NCBI GenBank assembly: GCA_022457155.1
Contig: JAJGOT010000921.1
Span: 67,001-131,000 of the forward strand
Direction of reading: 5' to 3'
Source: Cladopsammia gracilis
Taxonomy: Eukaryota > Cnidaria > Anthozoa > Scleractinia > Dendrophylliidae
Length of the DNA stretch: 64,000 nucleotides
The translations under genes and the position numbers were made by a program. The notes beneath the pieces were generated by a model. That model worked only from the letters and a program-made list of their open reading frames with translations, was not told the DNA's origin and searched no databases. This document shows, piece after piece, positions 1 to 10,494 of this stretch (its first letter is position 1; every line of letters begins with the position of its first letter).

Positions 1-317
1 ATTGACTCAAAATTAATCAAAATCAACAAATAAACGCTAAATGACCTAAAAATATAAAAATTATACCAATAAACATTGTTTTTCTTCATTCAAAGGTACA
101 AATATGCAAATTTCAAAAAACATGGCTGTTAAAATCTTGTTGCCATGGAAACATCAAGTCACGTGATCAAAAAATTGTCATATAAAATTGTTGCCAGATA
201 AATTTTAGGAAAAGTCACAAAGTTTGATGGCGTTTGAATACATATTAAAGAAGTTATGAACGTTCAAAGTTAGCGCGGGCACTTTGTGCCCCCCCCCCCC
301 AGGCCGAATAGGGTTAA
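1..317 (-). mobile_element. TTAA-flanked short element, family A, truncated by the window edge
   Basis: This segment is an inverted copy, close to 90% identical by eye, of the first 320 bp of the element at 23014-23575. It ends with GGCCGAATAGGG followed by TTAA at 314-317, the same terminus and target site as the full copy. A C-rich run lies just before the terminus. TTAA target sites with CCC-type ends are typical of piggyBac-like and Kolobok-like non-autonomous elements. No coding capacity is seen. Confidence 0.75.
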
Positions 318-516
318 TATTTAAAGTCAGGGGTGATATTTTGTCAAAACTAGCCTGAAGTTGCTAGAGCATTATTCAATCCATAAAAAGTGTATATATT
401 TTTTTAAATTGTCATAATTTTACTAGTGAATTAAGATTGTACAAAAACTAACAGATTAAGTAAATGATATAAATTTATCTACACTTTTTTTCTCACTAAA
501 TACAACTGAAGAAAAT

Positions 517-2022
517 TCAAATAGATATAATATTTGATTGAGCATTGCATAAAATTGCACAAACTGTCCACATTTGATTGACAACTCCAAATTGGTGAAG
601 GGGCACTACTCCATCCCAAATGCGAAAGTTTTTTATTTTGTTGATTGCACGCTCAACATGTATTCGCAGGCTTGCAATCTCCTGGGTGCGAATAACATCT
701 TGCGCTGGCATTTGATTAGAACTGCCAAGAAAGGGGGGAATGTTTAGGGATACTCCTAAAGGTAGCAGGTCCTCTATGGTAAAGCCTTTGTCAGCCATGA
801 CAGAGTCTCCATCCTGATAAGGCACATCCAACAGTCCACTTCTGACAACTATCTCTCTGTCAGAGATGCTGCCAGTGTACAATTGGCTGACAAAGGTGAT
901 TGCTCCTCCTGGAGATATACCAATTAATCCCTTCAAGGTGGTGTGATGTTTATAGTTGCTGAACAACTCCCCATTTAAATGCAAACTGCTGGGCATTTGG
1001 CATCTTACCTCCGTACAATCTATAATAACCCGGGTCGAGCTATATTTCTGCTTGAAATCTTCAGGCATTGTTTCTTTAATAGCCTTCTTTGTTGGCCAAA
1101 TGTTTATCTGACCTAGTTTCAAGTACATAAAGTTTATCCAGCTGATGAAAATTCGACTTACTGTCGATGTAGATATTTGAAACAAGGGGCCTAGGTGCTC
1201 CTCAGGAAAGCCTTGTCGCAATCTACACATCACAAGAAAATATTCATCAATAGGCCTTAATAGTCTACTTCTGCCCTTTTTGTTTTCGCTGAGTCTTGCC
1301 TCCTCGTAAACATCTACTGATACATTTGGTTTAGAAGAAAGCCAATACGTGATGTTTTCACCCATTTCACCAGGATTTAAAAATCTAAAAACCGCCATAA
1401 AAATATCCCAGTTTGGAAATCCTGTGTAAAAATGTATGGCGATATTATTGTTTTGAAATTTTTCAACAGTGAACAGTTGATTTTCGAGAGATTCAATTCG
1501 TCGATTGGCCTTTTCCAGGTTACATTTAAGGCCTGCAATTTGTTGTTTCAGGGCAGTCTCGATGTCTTCTGATGGCTCCGTTTGGGTCTCTGCGTCAGTT
1601 GTCATGTTTTCACACTGGGTGCTTTCTCCTTCGTTTACAAAATTTTCCGATTCATTCAGCTCCTCTTCCGTTTCAGTTTCTTCAAAAATAATTCGGCTTG
1701 TTCCTGCTACACTTTCACGGAGGGTCGGTGGTTTAAGCTTTCGAGGAGAGGTTCGAGTCCACGCAAACACTGAAGGAATAGCATCAGTTCGCAGCTCCCG
1801 TTTACCAGCGAGTCTTTTTGAAATCGTTCTCCCTGAAATGCCTGGAACAAACCTTTGTTGTTTCTTTTATTTTAAATACTCCCCTTCATCTCTTCTAATG
1901 GCGTGCTTCCACTTTTTCCGGCGATTCACTTCATCGGGAAACTTGAAAAAGGAAACTTTCATGCCATTCTCGTCGCGATAACCTTTCTTGGTGCACTCGG
2001 GTACGCAGCAGTTCATCGGCAT
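517..2022 (-). pseudogene. THAP-domain DDE transposase (DDE_Tnp_4 / ISL2EU-Harbinger-like), frameshifted
   Basis: The uninterrupted C-terminal part (517-1770, 417 aa) has a coiled-coil stretch and then a DDE_Tnp_4 core. The acid residues are seen in IIDCTE, VMADKGF and HVERAINKIKNF. Upstream on the same strand, an ATG at 2022 opens a THAP zinc finger (C-x4-C near the start, a conserved W, then VCSRHF). The THAP part is interrupted twice, at about 1868-1876 and 1812-1819, each in an A/T run, and the second shift restores the frame. The gene would bind element ends and cut DNA. Either it is a recently decayed transposase or both indels are assembly errors. The family call is firm for THAP plus DDE, less so for the superfamily name. 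Confidence 0.85.
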
Positions 2023-2263
2023 TTTTTTGCGCTATTGAAGACAATTTTCGGAACTTTTGCTTCCAACTGTACACAACGACTCTACTAAGCTTCAACGTGT
2101 AGTGTTCAACGATAAATCAAAACACAGGCTACATATTATAAAGATTTGGCACACATTTGCAAGTATTTACCATACGATCGCCATTCATAGTGGCCCTACT
2201 AGCCTCGCTCTGATGCCAGTAGTTACCATTCCGCCCGAGCAGTCCGCCATTATGAAAGTCGTG

Positions 2264-2515
2264 TATACGAAAACATGCTCGAGGGAACGATTCATTTGCC
2301 ATTTTGTGTGAATCATCACTCAACACAGGAGCAATGTTAAAGGATGAGGCACGCACATGGTTGGATTTAATTTACAGGAGGCTGTCAGCTCGTCGGCGAA
2401 TTAAAAGACCGGGGTTTGTGGAGTTTACCCGTGACATTCCGAAGAAAGTGTATTTGGCTCTTAAAAGGGCCTTTTCAACCACAACAAATCGTGAGCTACG
2501 GAGCAATGTATACAA
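2264..2515 (+). repeat. Dispersed repeat with ORF fragment, copy 1
   Basis: About 250 bp is nearly identical to 16541-16790 and more distantly related to 22454-22690 on the minus strand. One frame reads KDEARTWLDLIYRRLSARRR and onward without a stop, but it has no ATG start. It lies divergent to the THAP transposase and may be a remnant of a second transposon gene. I do not recognise the protein. Confidence 0.6.
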
Positions 2516-2543
2516 GGTGTACGCAAGGTGTAGTTCTCAGTAA

Positions 2544-5543
2544 ATAGTACTAATGAAAAAAATACGGTTTCTTTCGTAGATAATGACGATTGCTTAAAGA
2601 AGCTTAATGAAACTAGGCTAAGAAAATGTTGATATGGACTTTCGTTAATTTCACTTCTATAGATAAAAGCAGTTAAATGGAGCCACTGCAAGGGAGTGTA
2701 AATGAAAACCTTTTATAATTTTCACTTCTTTGAAACTAGCGGTAACCTCAAAAAACTTAAGATATTATTCAAATAAGTACTCGAGATATTGAAACTGCAT
2801 ATCGTTACTTATTTACTGAGAAAAACACCAGCTGAGAAGTGTTAAACAATAAAAATGCAGACAATGAACAGACTTGTACAATTATTTATTTTATGAAATG
2901 GTAAAAAGGGAAACTTGGTTTTGGTTTGGAAAGTTATATATTGAAATAGTAAGTAATAATTTTAAAGGGATAAAATATCGTATGTTCATGGGATAAAAGT
3001 CATTCGAAGGTTTACTCCTTATTTTCATTTATCTATGTTTCACTGAGCAACAGCTCGATAGTAAAAATATTTATGATATTGAAGTATTTACATGCCCTGA
3101 TTGATCTATTGGCCTTATGCTCCGATAACCTTAGATAATGAAATAAAACTCAGGTCAAGTTTTTCTAAGCGCTCTTCCTGGAAATAGTATTTTTAGTTAG
3201 AGTTACTTATCCTTATTTTATTGTCTTGTTTTTCAGTAAAACTGTATCGATTTAAGTGTCTTATTTCGGATTTAACGTTAGAGCTGTTTAATTATTTATG
3301 AATTCTGCTCACACTTCACACAAAGGCGCAAGTCCTAGTGTCAATTCATAAAATGCTCTGTTTGCTAATTGAGGCACGTTCCAACTCGTGAACATGTGGT
3401 AACTTTAATGATATGGAAAGGGGTTGGAATAAGTTAGAGAAGGTTGGGCTAAATCTAGCCTATCACAAACCATGAAGAAGGTTAACGCCTTGTAATTTTT
3501 ATGAATTACTATAATCTATAATCTTTATTTTTACTCATGTTTCACTTACAAATGTAAAATTTTAAACGGTAAAAACGTTGTCTGTAATTTTTATATTGTT
3601 CAGGTTGTTTTATTTTGATGGGATACTTCGGCGATAGTCGTGAAATTTAGACACGAAAATGATTTTGACAATGTAACCTTCCTCGAGCAGATTTATGGTA
3701 ATCATTCTTAAATGAAGGCGTATCTCTGCGTAGAACCCATTGCGCAACCATTACGTTAGCGTAAATTTGAGACACCTGTCACTCAATTACGGTTACACCG
3801 TTGACATTTCATGACATGTACCCATCGCTATAAAATGACTTGGAAACCTTCGAATTCGTAGATTGCTGTAAAACTCTTGAAGTGCAAACGTTAAGAGGAA
3901 TAAACGAGTGTTCCTGAGAAAGCGAGTTGCTCTCCTTTGAAGTATTGAGGCCTAACGACTCTTTGTGTTGAAAGTTCCTTCAACAGAAGGTTTCAATAAC
4001 AATTAAACATTACAACAATCATTACTTGGTCAAGGTATATTTTATTTACATTGTCAGTTATTGGCATAACAGCTTTCGTTTCTTGGCACATTTTCTTGTG
4101 CAATTTTTAATGAAATATCTGAATATATATACTTGTAGTAAAAACCACAAAATTCTGATTTTGAGTTCTTTTACAATATACCGTCAGCTAATTAACCTTT
4201 TCTGCACAACCTTTATAAATCTTAACGGAAATTTAAATATTACAATCGTGGAAGATCCAGATTCAAATTTCGCATTCTTAGAATATTTAAACAATTAAAT
4301 TTCATTTTATTCAACGGCGATATACACCACTACAGGCACTTAATAGAGTTCAAGGAGTACCAAAGTACAAAATTCCAAAAATACTTATCTATAATGTATT
4401 GGACTGCGAACAGTCTCCTTCTTTTCCGATTTTGTTTTACTGGAAAATTCCTTGAGAAAACGAATGACGTGAGTCAAGAGACGCGCGGGCGCGGGAAAAG
4501 AGGAAAAGTTCTATAATAATATTTATAATAATAATGTTAAAACGGGGAGCTCACTTCACCGAATTGTTTTCTAGTCTGACCCTTTAAATTGTAACTACAG
4601 TGCCGGACAAGATAACAAGATACCTTGGGACACTTAAGAAAATACTACGCAATGACAAATAAAGCCCTTCGACGAGAGAAACTATCCGTCCCATTAATTT
4701 CTCCCCCACCCCTTCAATACAAAGTTTCCTGCTTTTATACATACAAATCAACATTAAATTGGGGGTGGGAAGGGGGAGGTGACGACAAAGACAATTTGTA
4801 GGGAAAAAGGTTCTACGTCCCAAATTTTCTTACCAAGATTTGAATAACATTCTGCCATATGTGTCTTAAATCTGTACGTCCGCCATGACCTCAAAAGAGC
4901 ATTGAGCAATGCAGTTCATTCTTTGTCGCTGCGCTCCAATGATCGAATATAAAACCTTTCCCATGAAAAATATGCAAATACCTAGGATAGCAACGATATG
5001 TTTGCCCATAGATAATTCAAACTTGGCTGACTGTCAACTTCAGCTTGCGTGGCCTGCGGTTATTTCCATGGACCGTCGATTTCTATTGTAAGGAACACAA
5101 CTTATGCAGATTTCTCAATTTTGTACAACTTCTAGGTCTATTCTACCAGTTGGAACTAGTGGTTCGTAATAGGTTATAGCATCGAAAATACTTTCTTTAC
5201 ACAGATATACTAAAATAATTTATTTTCCTGCAGGAATTTGAGGAAAAATAAAAAAGAGGAGCTTCCGTCTAGGATATTCTCAGATAACCCGTCGTTGATG
5301 TATTTGTAAGTTTGACACATTAGTTTGTTTGTTATTATGACAGCAGATTGAATGGCGCTACTTTATGCATTTGTCAAGTTAACATGCCTAGTAATTATGA
5401 CATTGTCGGTGTCATCCTTGTTAGTTCGTAAAGTTTAGAGGGCACTCCGCGAGAGCGGTCGGCTACTCATGTAAGCGTAATGGTATATCCTGAGCCCAAA
5501 GTGTCTTACCATAATAATCTTTTACGTGCAGGCTCAGGCTCAC
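2544..5543. other. Non-coding stretch, nothing recognised
   Basis: AT-rich sequence with no ORF of recognisable content on either strand, no tandem array and no clear inverted repeat. The short ORFs present look like chance openings. A G-rich patch lies at 4755-4780. Confidence 0.5.
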
Positions 5544-5957
5544 CTGGATGTAAATATTGAAGTTTCCTTTGTTAGAATGGCAAAATGGCACAATGGAATT
5601 CAGAGTACATGTAGGAACGCTAGGACGTAGCATTGTGTTCGCATAGAAATGTGCACCGTATGCAAATTGCCACGAAGTTGAAGCATAGCACGTGCAGTTC
5701 GTTCTGAAAACAAAAGAAATCGGAAAAATGAGGCTTACAAGCACCACCCAAACCTGCAAGTTTAAAGAGTCACTTTAAAGAGTATTATGGTATTTTTAAT
5801 AGTTTCTGGAGTGGCGATTGTTGTCTGTTGGACACAATATTTTAGCTTACTTGAACTGGATATCATCGTCAACTTCGTTGTATGCGTAAAGTTCACGCTG
5901 GGCATTGACGCCCTCAAAAATACCGGGGTGAGCGCATCTCGGGTCAGCGGGCGCGCG
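5544..5957 (-). CDS. Two putative host exons of a cysteine-containing protein
   Basis: Read on the minus strand, 5957-5851 and 5703-5544 are each bounded by good splice signals. The first follows TTTTACAG and ends before GTAAGC. The second follows TTTTGTTTTCAG and ends before GTGAGC. The phases agree: 2 nt are left over from the first exon and 1 nt is used at the start of the second. The join gives 88 codons with no stop and several cysteines, as in an extracellular protein. I do not recognise the domain. The upstream exon lies only about 27 bp from the ATG of the plus-strand ORF at 5984, which weakens the case for it. No further exons were found. Confidence 0.4.
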
Positions 5958-5995
5958 CTGTAAAATTCAAAACAAATTTCAAAATGGCGGTGTCA

Positions 5996-6900
5996 CAGTG
6001 ATATGTGTTTCCCCGTGATATGTGTGCCCCCGAACACATATCACTAGTGATATGTGTTTCCCCGGTTGGGAAACATAAAACACTGAAGCTAGGTATCCAA
6101 GCCTTCAAATGGCATCACAACATCAAATTAAAACAAAATGGCGATCGGGTGTGTAGTAGGAGAGCGAATTCACAAATATTACTAGAAAGGAGCCGTAGGA
6201 TGAATGCCTTCTTGATGTATATATACCTGCAATTCGCTCAAGGTATACTCTGAATAGCAACGTCCTCTTCGAAAATCGAACGCGGACAATGAAAAAATGC
6301 TGAAAAATGTCGGAGCGCGTCTGCAAGGGGGGAAACACATATCACTAAAAGGACTCAAGCAGTGATATGTGTTTCCCTTGATCAGGAGATTCTTTTCAAT
6401 GGCATACACTAAAATATACCCTCCAAAACAATGGTATGCCTATCCTTTATACGTTTTACCATATATAAAAATCAAACACGAATAAATCGGTCAACCTAGA
6501 CGTGACTAGACAATCATAGCGAGGGGTCAAGAGGGGGGAAACACATATCACTAAAAGGCCTCAGCGCAGTGATATGTTAGTGTTTCCCTTGATGCCATCC
6601 ACTAAAATATACCCTCCAAAATACTGGTATGCCTATCCTTTATACGTTTTACTATATGTAAAAGAATCAAGCACGAATAAATAAACATGACTAGAGCCGG
6701 GGGGGGAAACACATATCACTAAAAGGACTCGGTGTTTCCCTTGATCAGGAGATTCGTTTTAATGCCACTGAACCACTGAAAAATACCCTCCAAAATAATG
6801 GTTTGCCTATCTTTTATACGTTTTACTATATATAACAAATAAAACACGAAAAAATCGGTCAACACTAGACATGACTAGACTGTGATATGTGTTTCCCTTG
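5996..6900. repeat. GTGATATGTGTTTCCC satellite
   Basis: The 16-bp word and its reverse complement recur about ten times. They often form facing pairs separated by 20-30 bp (for example 6333-6374, 6537-6588 and 6705-6735), spaced by roughly 170-200 bp of related sequence. The same word forms the element's very end and recurs at the right end (16232-16330). This could be a transposase or replication-protein binding array. Confidence 0.8.
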
Positions 6901-7317
6901 ATTCAGGATATTCCACGGATATTCCATGAAACTACGACAAAATTTCCATTACTTGTGCGAAAAAAGTAATTATACGCATTGTCCCGTGCACTTGACGCCG
7001 CACATTCTGGAGATATGAGCCACGGAAATGAACTGATATGAACCCTGGAAATGCTCTTCACTGAAGTATTAAATACTCTCAATTACCGTTGATTCAAACA
7101 AACATGATCAGCTGTCATTGCTGGTCAAGACACAAACTTAACAATATATATGTATACAATAGATAAGGATAATAGTATACTGATTATTCAAGTGATCTTT
7201 GAGTAGTGGGATCCCCTAGTTTAGAACATAGAGGAATGTGTGTAATGTTGGGTGTGGCACTTCTGGTATGCGTGGAGAACAAAATAATCTATTGTTTAAA
7301 GAACAACAGGTCTATTG

Positions 7318-7505
7318 TCTTAACCCTAGATCTATTGTCTTAACCCTAACCCTATTAGCATAATAACCCTAAGGATTGCAACTGCGCATGTCCTAATAAC
7401 CCTAACCCTATTAGCATATTAACCCCAAGGATTGCAACTGCGCATGTGCTAATAACCCTAACCCTATTACCATAATAACCCTAAGGATTACAACTGCGCA
7501 TGTCC
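7318..7505. repeat. Tandem units of about 65 bp containing telomere-like CCCTAA words
   Basis: About three units share AACCCTAACCCTATTA, then GCATAATAACCCTAAGG and ACTGCGCATGT. Their mirror lies at about 15655-15850 in the right arm, where the reverse-strand form reads TTAGGGTTA. Each unit contains one to two TTAGGG hexamers, the metazoan telomere repeat. Confidence 0.75.
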
Positions 7506-7519
7506 TAGTAACCCTTATT

Positions 7520-7770
7520 CAAAATGGCGGATCTCATTGTTTATTCAAAATGGTGGAATTGAGTAAAATATTCAAAATGGCGACTTTCATTAAAATTCGA
7601 AATGGCGAAATTGAGTAAAATATTCAAAATGGCGACTTTCATTAAAATTCAAAATGGCGACTCTCATTAAAAATTCAAATTGGAGAAATTGAGTAAAATA
7701 TTCAAAATGGCGACTTTCATTAAAATTCAAAATGGCGACTCTCATTAAAAATTTAAAATGGAGGATCTCA
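7520..7770. repeat. AAAATGGCGA-type tandem repeat
   Basis: The phrases TTCAAAATGGCGACT and TTGAGTAAAATA alternate with a period of about 30-35 bp. A shorter mirror copy is at 15300-15410 and 15580-15655. No coding content is seen. Confidence 0.7.
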
Positions 7771-8509
7771 TGATTTATTCATCAAAGTCAGGGGGGCCCA
7801 TCCAGTTCAAGGCGGGCCCACGCCAGTGCACAAAACGACCAAAATCGTGTATTTGCTTACCAAACCCCCTAATTCTGAGATCGCTTTATAGGGACACAAG
7901 TTCTCTTCCATGTGGGACAACATGGATGTGACACTTTGGATTTTTCGACCAGTACGCATGCGCAAAAGGGGTTTTTGCTCTAAATGGGTTCAAATTCAAT
8001 TTCAAACATGATTGTTACACAAGTTCTCTTCCATGTGGGACAACTTGGGTTGGGGGACAATTTTTTGAGTCAGTACGCATGCGCAGTAGGGTTTTTGACG
8101 AAATGCTTTCAAATTCAATGGCAAACATGATAGAATCGTACGATTTTCAGCAAAGAGAAATGAACAAAGAAACTGAACGTTATATGTTAAGCAGCGTGGA
8201 GCTAAACATAAGATGTTGAGTGTATTTTTCCTTTTTTATAATTCCCAATCAATTCATCTTTTCTCTTGCTTGATGACTATAAAAGTAAGGGAGGAAGCTG
8301 TATATCTTCAGTTATGTTGTCAACATGAGCAGGGTATATTTCGTCTTGGTTCGTGCTTGCGCTCGACGTTTTTTTTTCACGATATTCATTCCATCCTCTG
8401 CCATGCGAAAGTTGGTCAGTTCTGCTTAATGAGCTACAACCCATGAACTCTGGTCGCCTGTTGAGTTTTTATTACTTCATGGATCAGTGTGATGTATCCT
8501 TCATTTCAA

Positions 8510-8810
8510 GAGCAACTTAGACCTACCCCTAGAGTAGCTCATTGTAACTCAGAGCAACTCAGAACATTTGAGTAAGAAATTCAGAGCACTTGAGCGAGCA
8601 ACTCAGACCATACAACTTAGACCAACCCCCTAGAGTAGCTCATTGTAACTCAAAGCAACTCAGAGCATTTGAGTAAGAAACTCAGAGCACTTGAGCAAGC
8701 AACTCAGACCATTTGATTGAGCAACTTAGAGCAACTCAGAGCAACTCGGAGCAACTCGGAGCAACTCGGAGCAACTCAGAGCAACTCAGAGTAACTCGGA
8801 GCAAGTCACA
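8510..8810. repeat. GAGCAACTC(A/G) minisatellite
   Basis: A 10-bp unit is repeated in perfect register near 8722-8800 and in looser, interrupted form upstream. It is mirrored at about 14262-14570 as GAGTTGCTC. The copy number and the A/G pattern differ between the arms, as expected of slippage. Confidence 0.8.
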
Positions 8811-9031
8811 TGATGATTTAGGGTCGATAACAGATGAAACTTACTCTTTAAAGAGTAATCTAAAAAAACACTCTTGTTTCATGACCTCCTTGTCGATGTG
8901 TTTAGTCAGTTTGAGCAGAGGTCAAAGACTATAATCAGCAGAGGTCACAGCAGAGGTCAAAGACTACAATACTCAATATTTCAAGAATGACATTTATTAA
9001 AGACAATTGCAAAATAATGCATTACAGAAAA

Positions 9032-9235
9032 TCACGTTGTATAAAAACTATCGTAATATTTTCTCTTTTTTGCTGTGTAAGTCAAGTCTTCATCTTCATT
9101 CGACGTTTCTTTAGGTACTAGATCCTCCTGGTCAAACAGTCTATTCAACAAATATTTTCGTGTATTGACTGCTGCTTCAGCGGCCTCCGCATAATCCATG
9201 TCATCATCTTGCATAAAGCTATGTAATGTTTTCAT
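9032..9235 (-). CDS. Small acidic protein encoded in the left TIR arm
   Basis: A 67-aa ORF is nearly identical to the 71-aa ORF at 13809-14024 in the other arm. It is rich in D/E (SNEDEDL) and ends KYYDSFYTT. An AATAAA signal follows on the minus strand near 8995. The two copies differ by indels of whole codons only, which argues that it is or was coding. The left copy's frame stays open about 18 codons further upstream, past the arm boundary, without an ATG, so the true start may lie in a spliced upstream exon. Function unknown. Confidence 0.6.
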   Translation of the reverse strand: MKTLHSFMQDDDMDYAEAAEAAVNTRKYLLNRLFDQEDLVPKETSNEDEDLTYTAKKRKYYDSFYTT

Positions 9236-9349
9236 GACCTTTTTATGCAGCGGGTCAGTTCTAAGATCACGATACCATTTTAGCCATCCCTTGCATGTTT
9301 ATTATTTAAGCTAATAATTTTTTTAAATTAACCAGCTATAGTATCCACC

Positions 9350-9421
9350 GCTTTGATGGTCTAGTGGTTAAGACGCTGCGTTGTGGCCGTAGTAACCCAG
9401 GTTCGAATCCTGGTCAAGGCA
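9350..9421 (+). tRNA. tRNA-His (anticodon GTG)
   Basis: The cloverleaf is complete. The acceptor GCTTTGA pairs with TCAAGGC with one G-U pair. The D arm is GTC...GAC with loop TAGTGGTTAA, an A-box sequence. The anticodon stem CTGCG/CGTAG holds loop TTGTGGC, with GTG at 9383-9385. The T arm is CCAGG-TTCGAAT-CCTGG with a good B box, and the discriminator is A at 9421. No CCA is encoded and there is no intron. This matches the usual eukaryotic tRNA-His layout, in which G-1 is added afterwards. It sits in the unique core of the 10.3-kb element, just inside the left arm. Confidence 0.93.
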
Positions 9422-9499
9422 TAATTATTGTTTTGATCTTAGTAACTGTGTTTTATTTTGAAGCAAAGGCTTGCACAGTAGAGTTTTTATCTAGTCTTT

Positions 9500-9720
9500 G
9501 TGGTCGTACATGGTGACGTCAATGCTCTCTAATTATGAACCAGTCTGAACATGTTTGGGAGCATGCGGTGGTGACGTCAATTCCGACCAATCACGAAACA
9601 GTATGACCCTATTTGGGCAAAGCGTCCTTTTGATGCACGTGGAGCCTCATCTGACCAATCATGAACCACTCTGATCATGTTCGAAAAGACCTTCGGGAAG
9701 GTTCCTGTCCTTTATTAGTA
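9500..9720 (+). promoter_or_regulatory. CRE and CCAAT promoter block for the gene at 9973
   Basis: TGACGTCA (full CRE) occurs at 9514-9521 and 9572-9579. CCAAT boxes lie at 9587-9591 and 9655-9659, the first in the shared phrase GACCAATCACGAAACAGTAT. The block is related to 12127-12345, upstream of another gene. CREB/ATF and NF-Y are the expected host factors. Confidence 0.65.
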
Positions 9721-9972
9721 GAAGAATCTCATTCAGTTTAGAATCATCATGTCTTCGTTCGAAGAGTGGTACTGCAACAAATTCCTCTCGAGTGCAACCT
9801 GTTAGACTTGTGACAATCCGACAATCAACATTTTTTACAATTTAGGAGAGATTTCATACAAGTACTTTGGAAGGTGGTGTTCTTCTGGAACATTTCCATT
9901 GTTACCGTGTTTGAGACCCTATTGGCGTTTGTGTTCGACGTGTCGGCGGTTTTATTTTTTACAAACAGTTAC

Positions 9973-10467
9973 ATGGAGGTCGTCTCGTCATCCGTTAAAC
10001 GTCAGAAAGAAAATCCCGGAGACGTCAAGGTTACCCCTCAGTCGTCGAAAAAAACATTCATGAATGTCCCATTGAACCAATTTGAAGAGGATGACAGTTA
10101 TTGGGATTATCTTCCGTGGGATGTTCGCAAAGACATTGTGACTGTTTCCCAAACCATGATAAAACATGAGGTGACGCAAGCCCTTCAAAGAAAAATGGAA
10201 CAGGGATGGGATTGGGTTCATGCAGAAGTCAGGATGATGCCCTTTTGTCCAAGATTACAAAGACTGATCCCGGAGAACGGGTTTCAATTACCTACCCAAG
10301 ATGATGAACATCAGATTGTTTTGGAAGAACCCCACAGATTTGACTGGTTCAAATTTTTTTGTTCACGGTGCAAAGGATTTCACAGCGCTTGTTGGTGTAG
10401 CAAATGTCATGAAACCTATGCAGCCCCTAGAAGCTTCAGGGAAACCACAGGACATGAACATTGTTAG
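9973..10467 (+). CDS. Cysteine-rich protein of the 10.3-kb element, unknown function
   Basis: The open frame begins at 9874, but its first 33 codons are hydrophobic and poor. The ATG at 9973 (MEVVSSSVKRQKEN) gives a 164-aa product and is the more likely start. A central segment, YLPWDVRKDIVTVSQ, vaguely recalls an F-box. The C-terminal 40 residues hold a probable zinc site, C-SR-C-x6-C-x-C-SK-C-H. An AATAAA follows at about 10529. It is convergent with the minus-strand gene at 10495, with 27 bp between the stops. The promoter block at 9500-9720 lies upstream. A short ORF at 9751 could be a leader or a first exon. Not recognised as a known family. Confidence 0.6.
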   Translation: MEVVSSSVKRQKENPGDVKVTPQSSKKTFMNVPLNQFEEDDSYWDYLPWDVRKDIVTVSQTMIKHEVTQALQRKMEQGWDWVHAEVRMMPFCPRLQRLIPENGFQLPTQDDEHQIVLEEPHRFDWFKFFCSRCKGFHSACWCSKCHETYAAPRSFRETTGHEHC

Positions 10468-10494
10468 GAAGACAGTGATAACAAAATGTAATGT

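Larger units (their letters stand above)
5991..9230 (+). repeat. Left terminal inverted repeat arm
   Basis: The outer 70 bp matches the right end. The section at about 7210-9230 matches 15965-13826 in reverse over most of its length. The part from about 6070 to 7200 has no counterpart on the right, where a different stretch of about 280 bp sits. Inside the arm, in order: a GTGATATGTGTTTCCC satellite, TTAGGG-like units, an AAAATGGCGA repeat, and a conserved stretch with two CATGTGGGACAAC blocks. A GAGCAACTCG minisatellite and a short gene complete it. Confidence 0.85.

Noticed and set aside
4026..4298. 90-aa hydrophobic ORF
   Set aside because: AT-rich chance frame without domain, splice or codon signals.
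5996..6900. CRISPR-like spaced repeats
   Set aside because: Repeats are inverted pairs in related spacers within animal DNA; no unique spacers or cas genes.
7318..7505. True interstitial telomere array
   Set aside because: Hexamers occur only one to two at a time inside a longer unit, not as a pure (TTAGGG)n run.
8713..8934. ORF with EQLRATQSN repeats
   Set aside because: Translation of the 10-bp minisatellite; no independent coding evidence.
10060..10180. F-box in the protein at 9973 (LPWDVRKDI)
   Set aside because: Only the first few F-box positions fit; kept as a remark, not a call.
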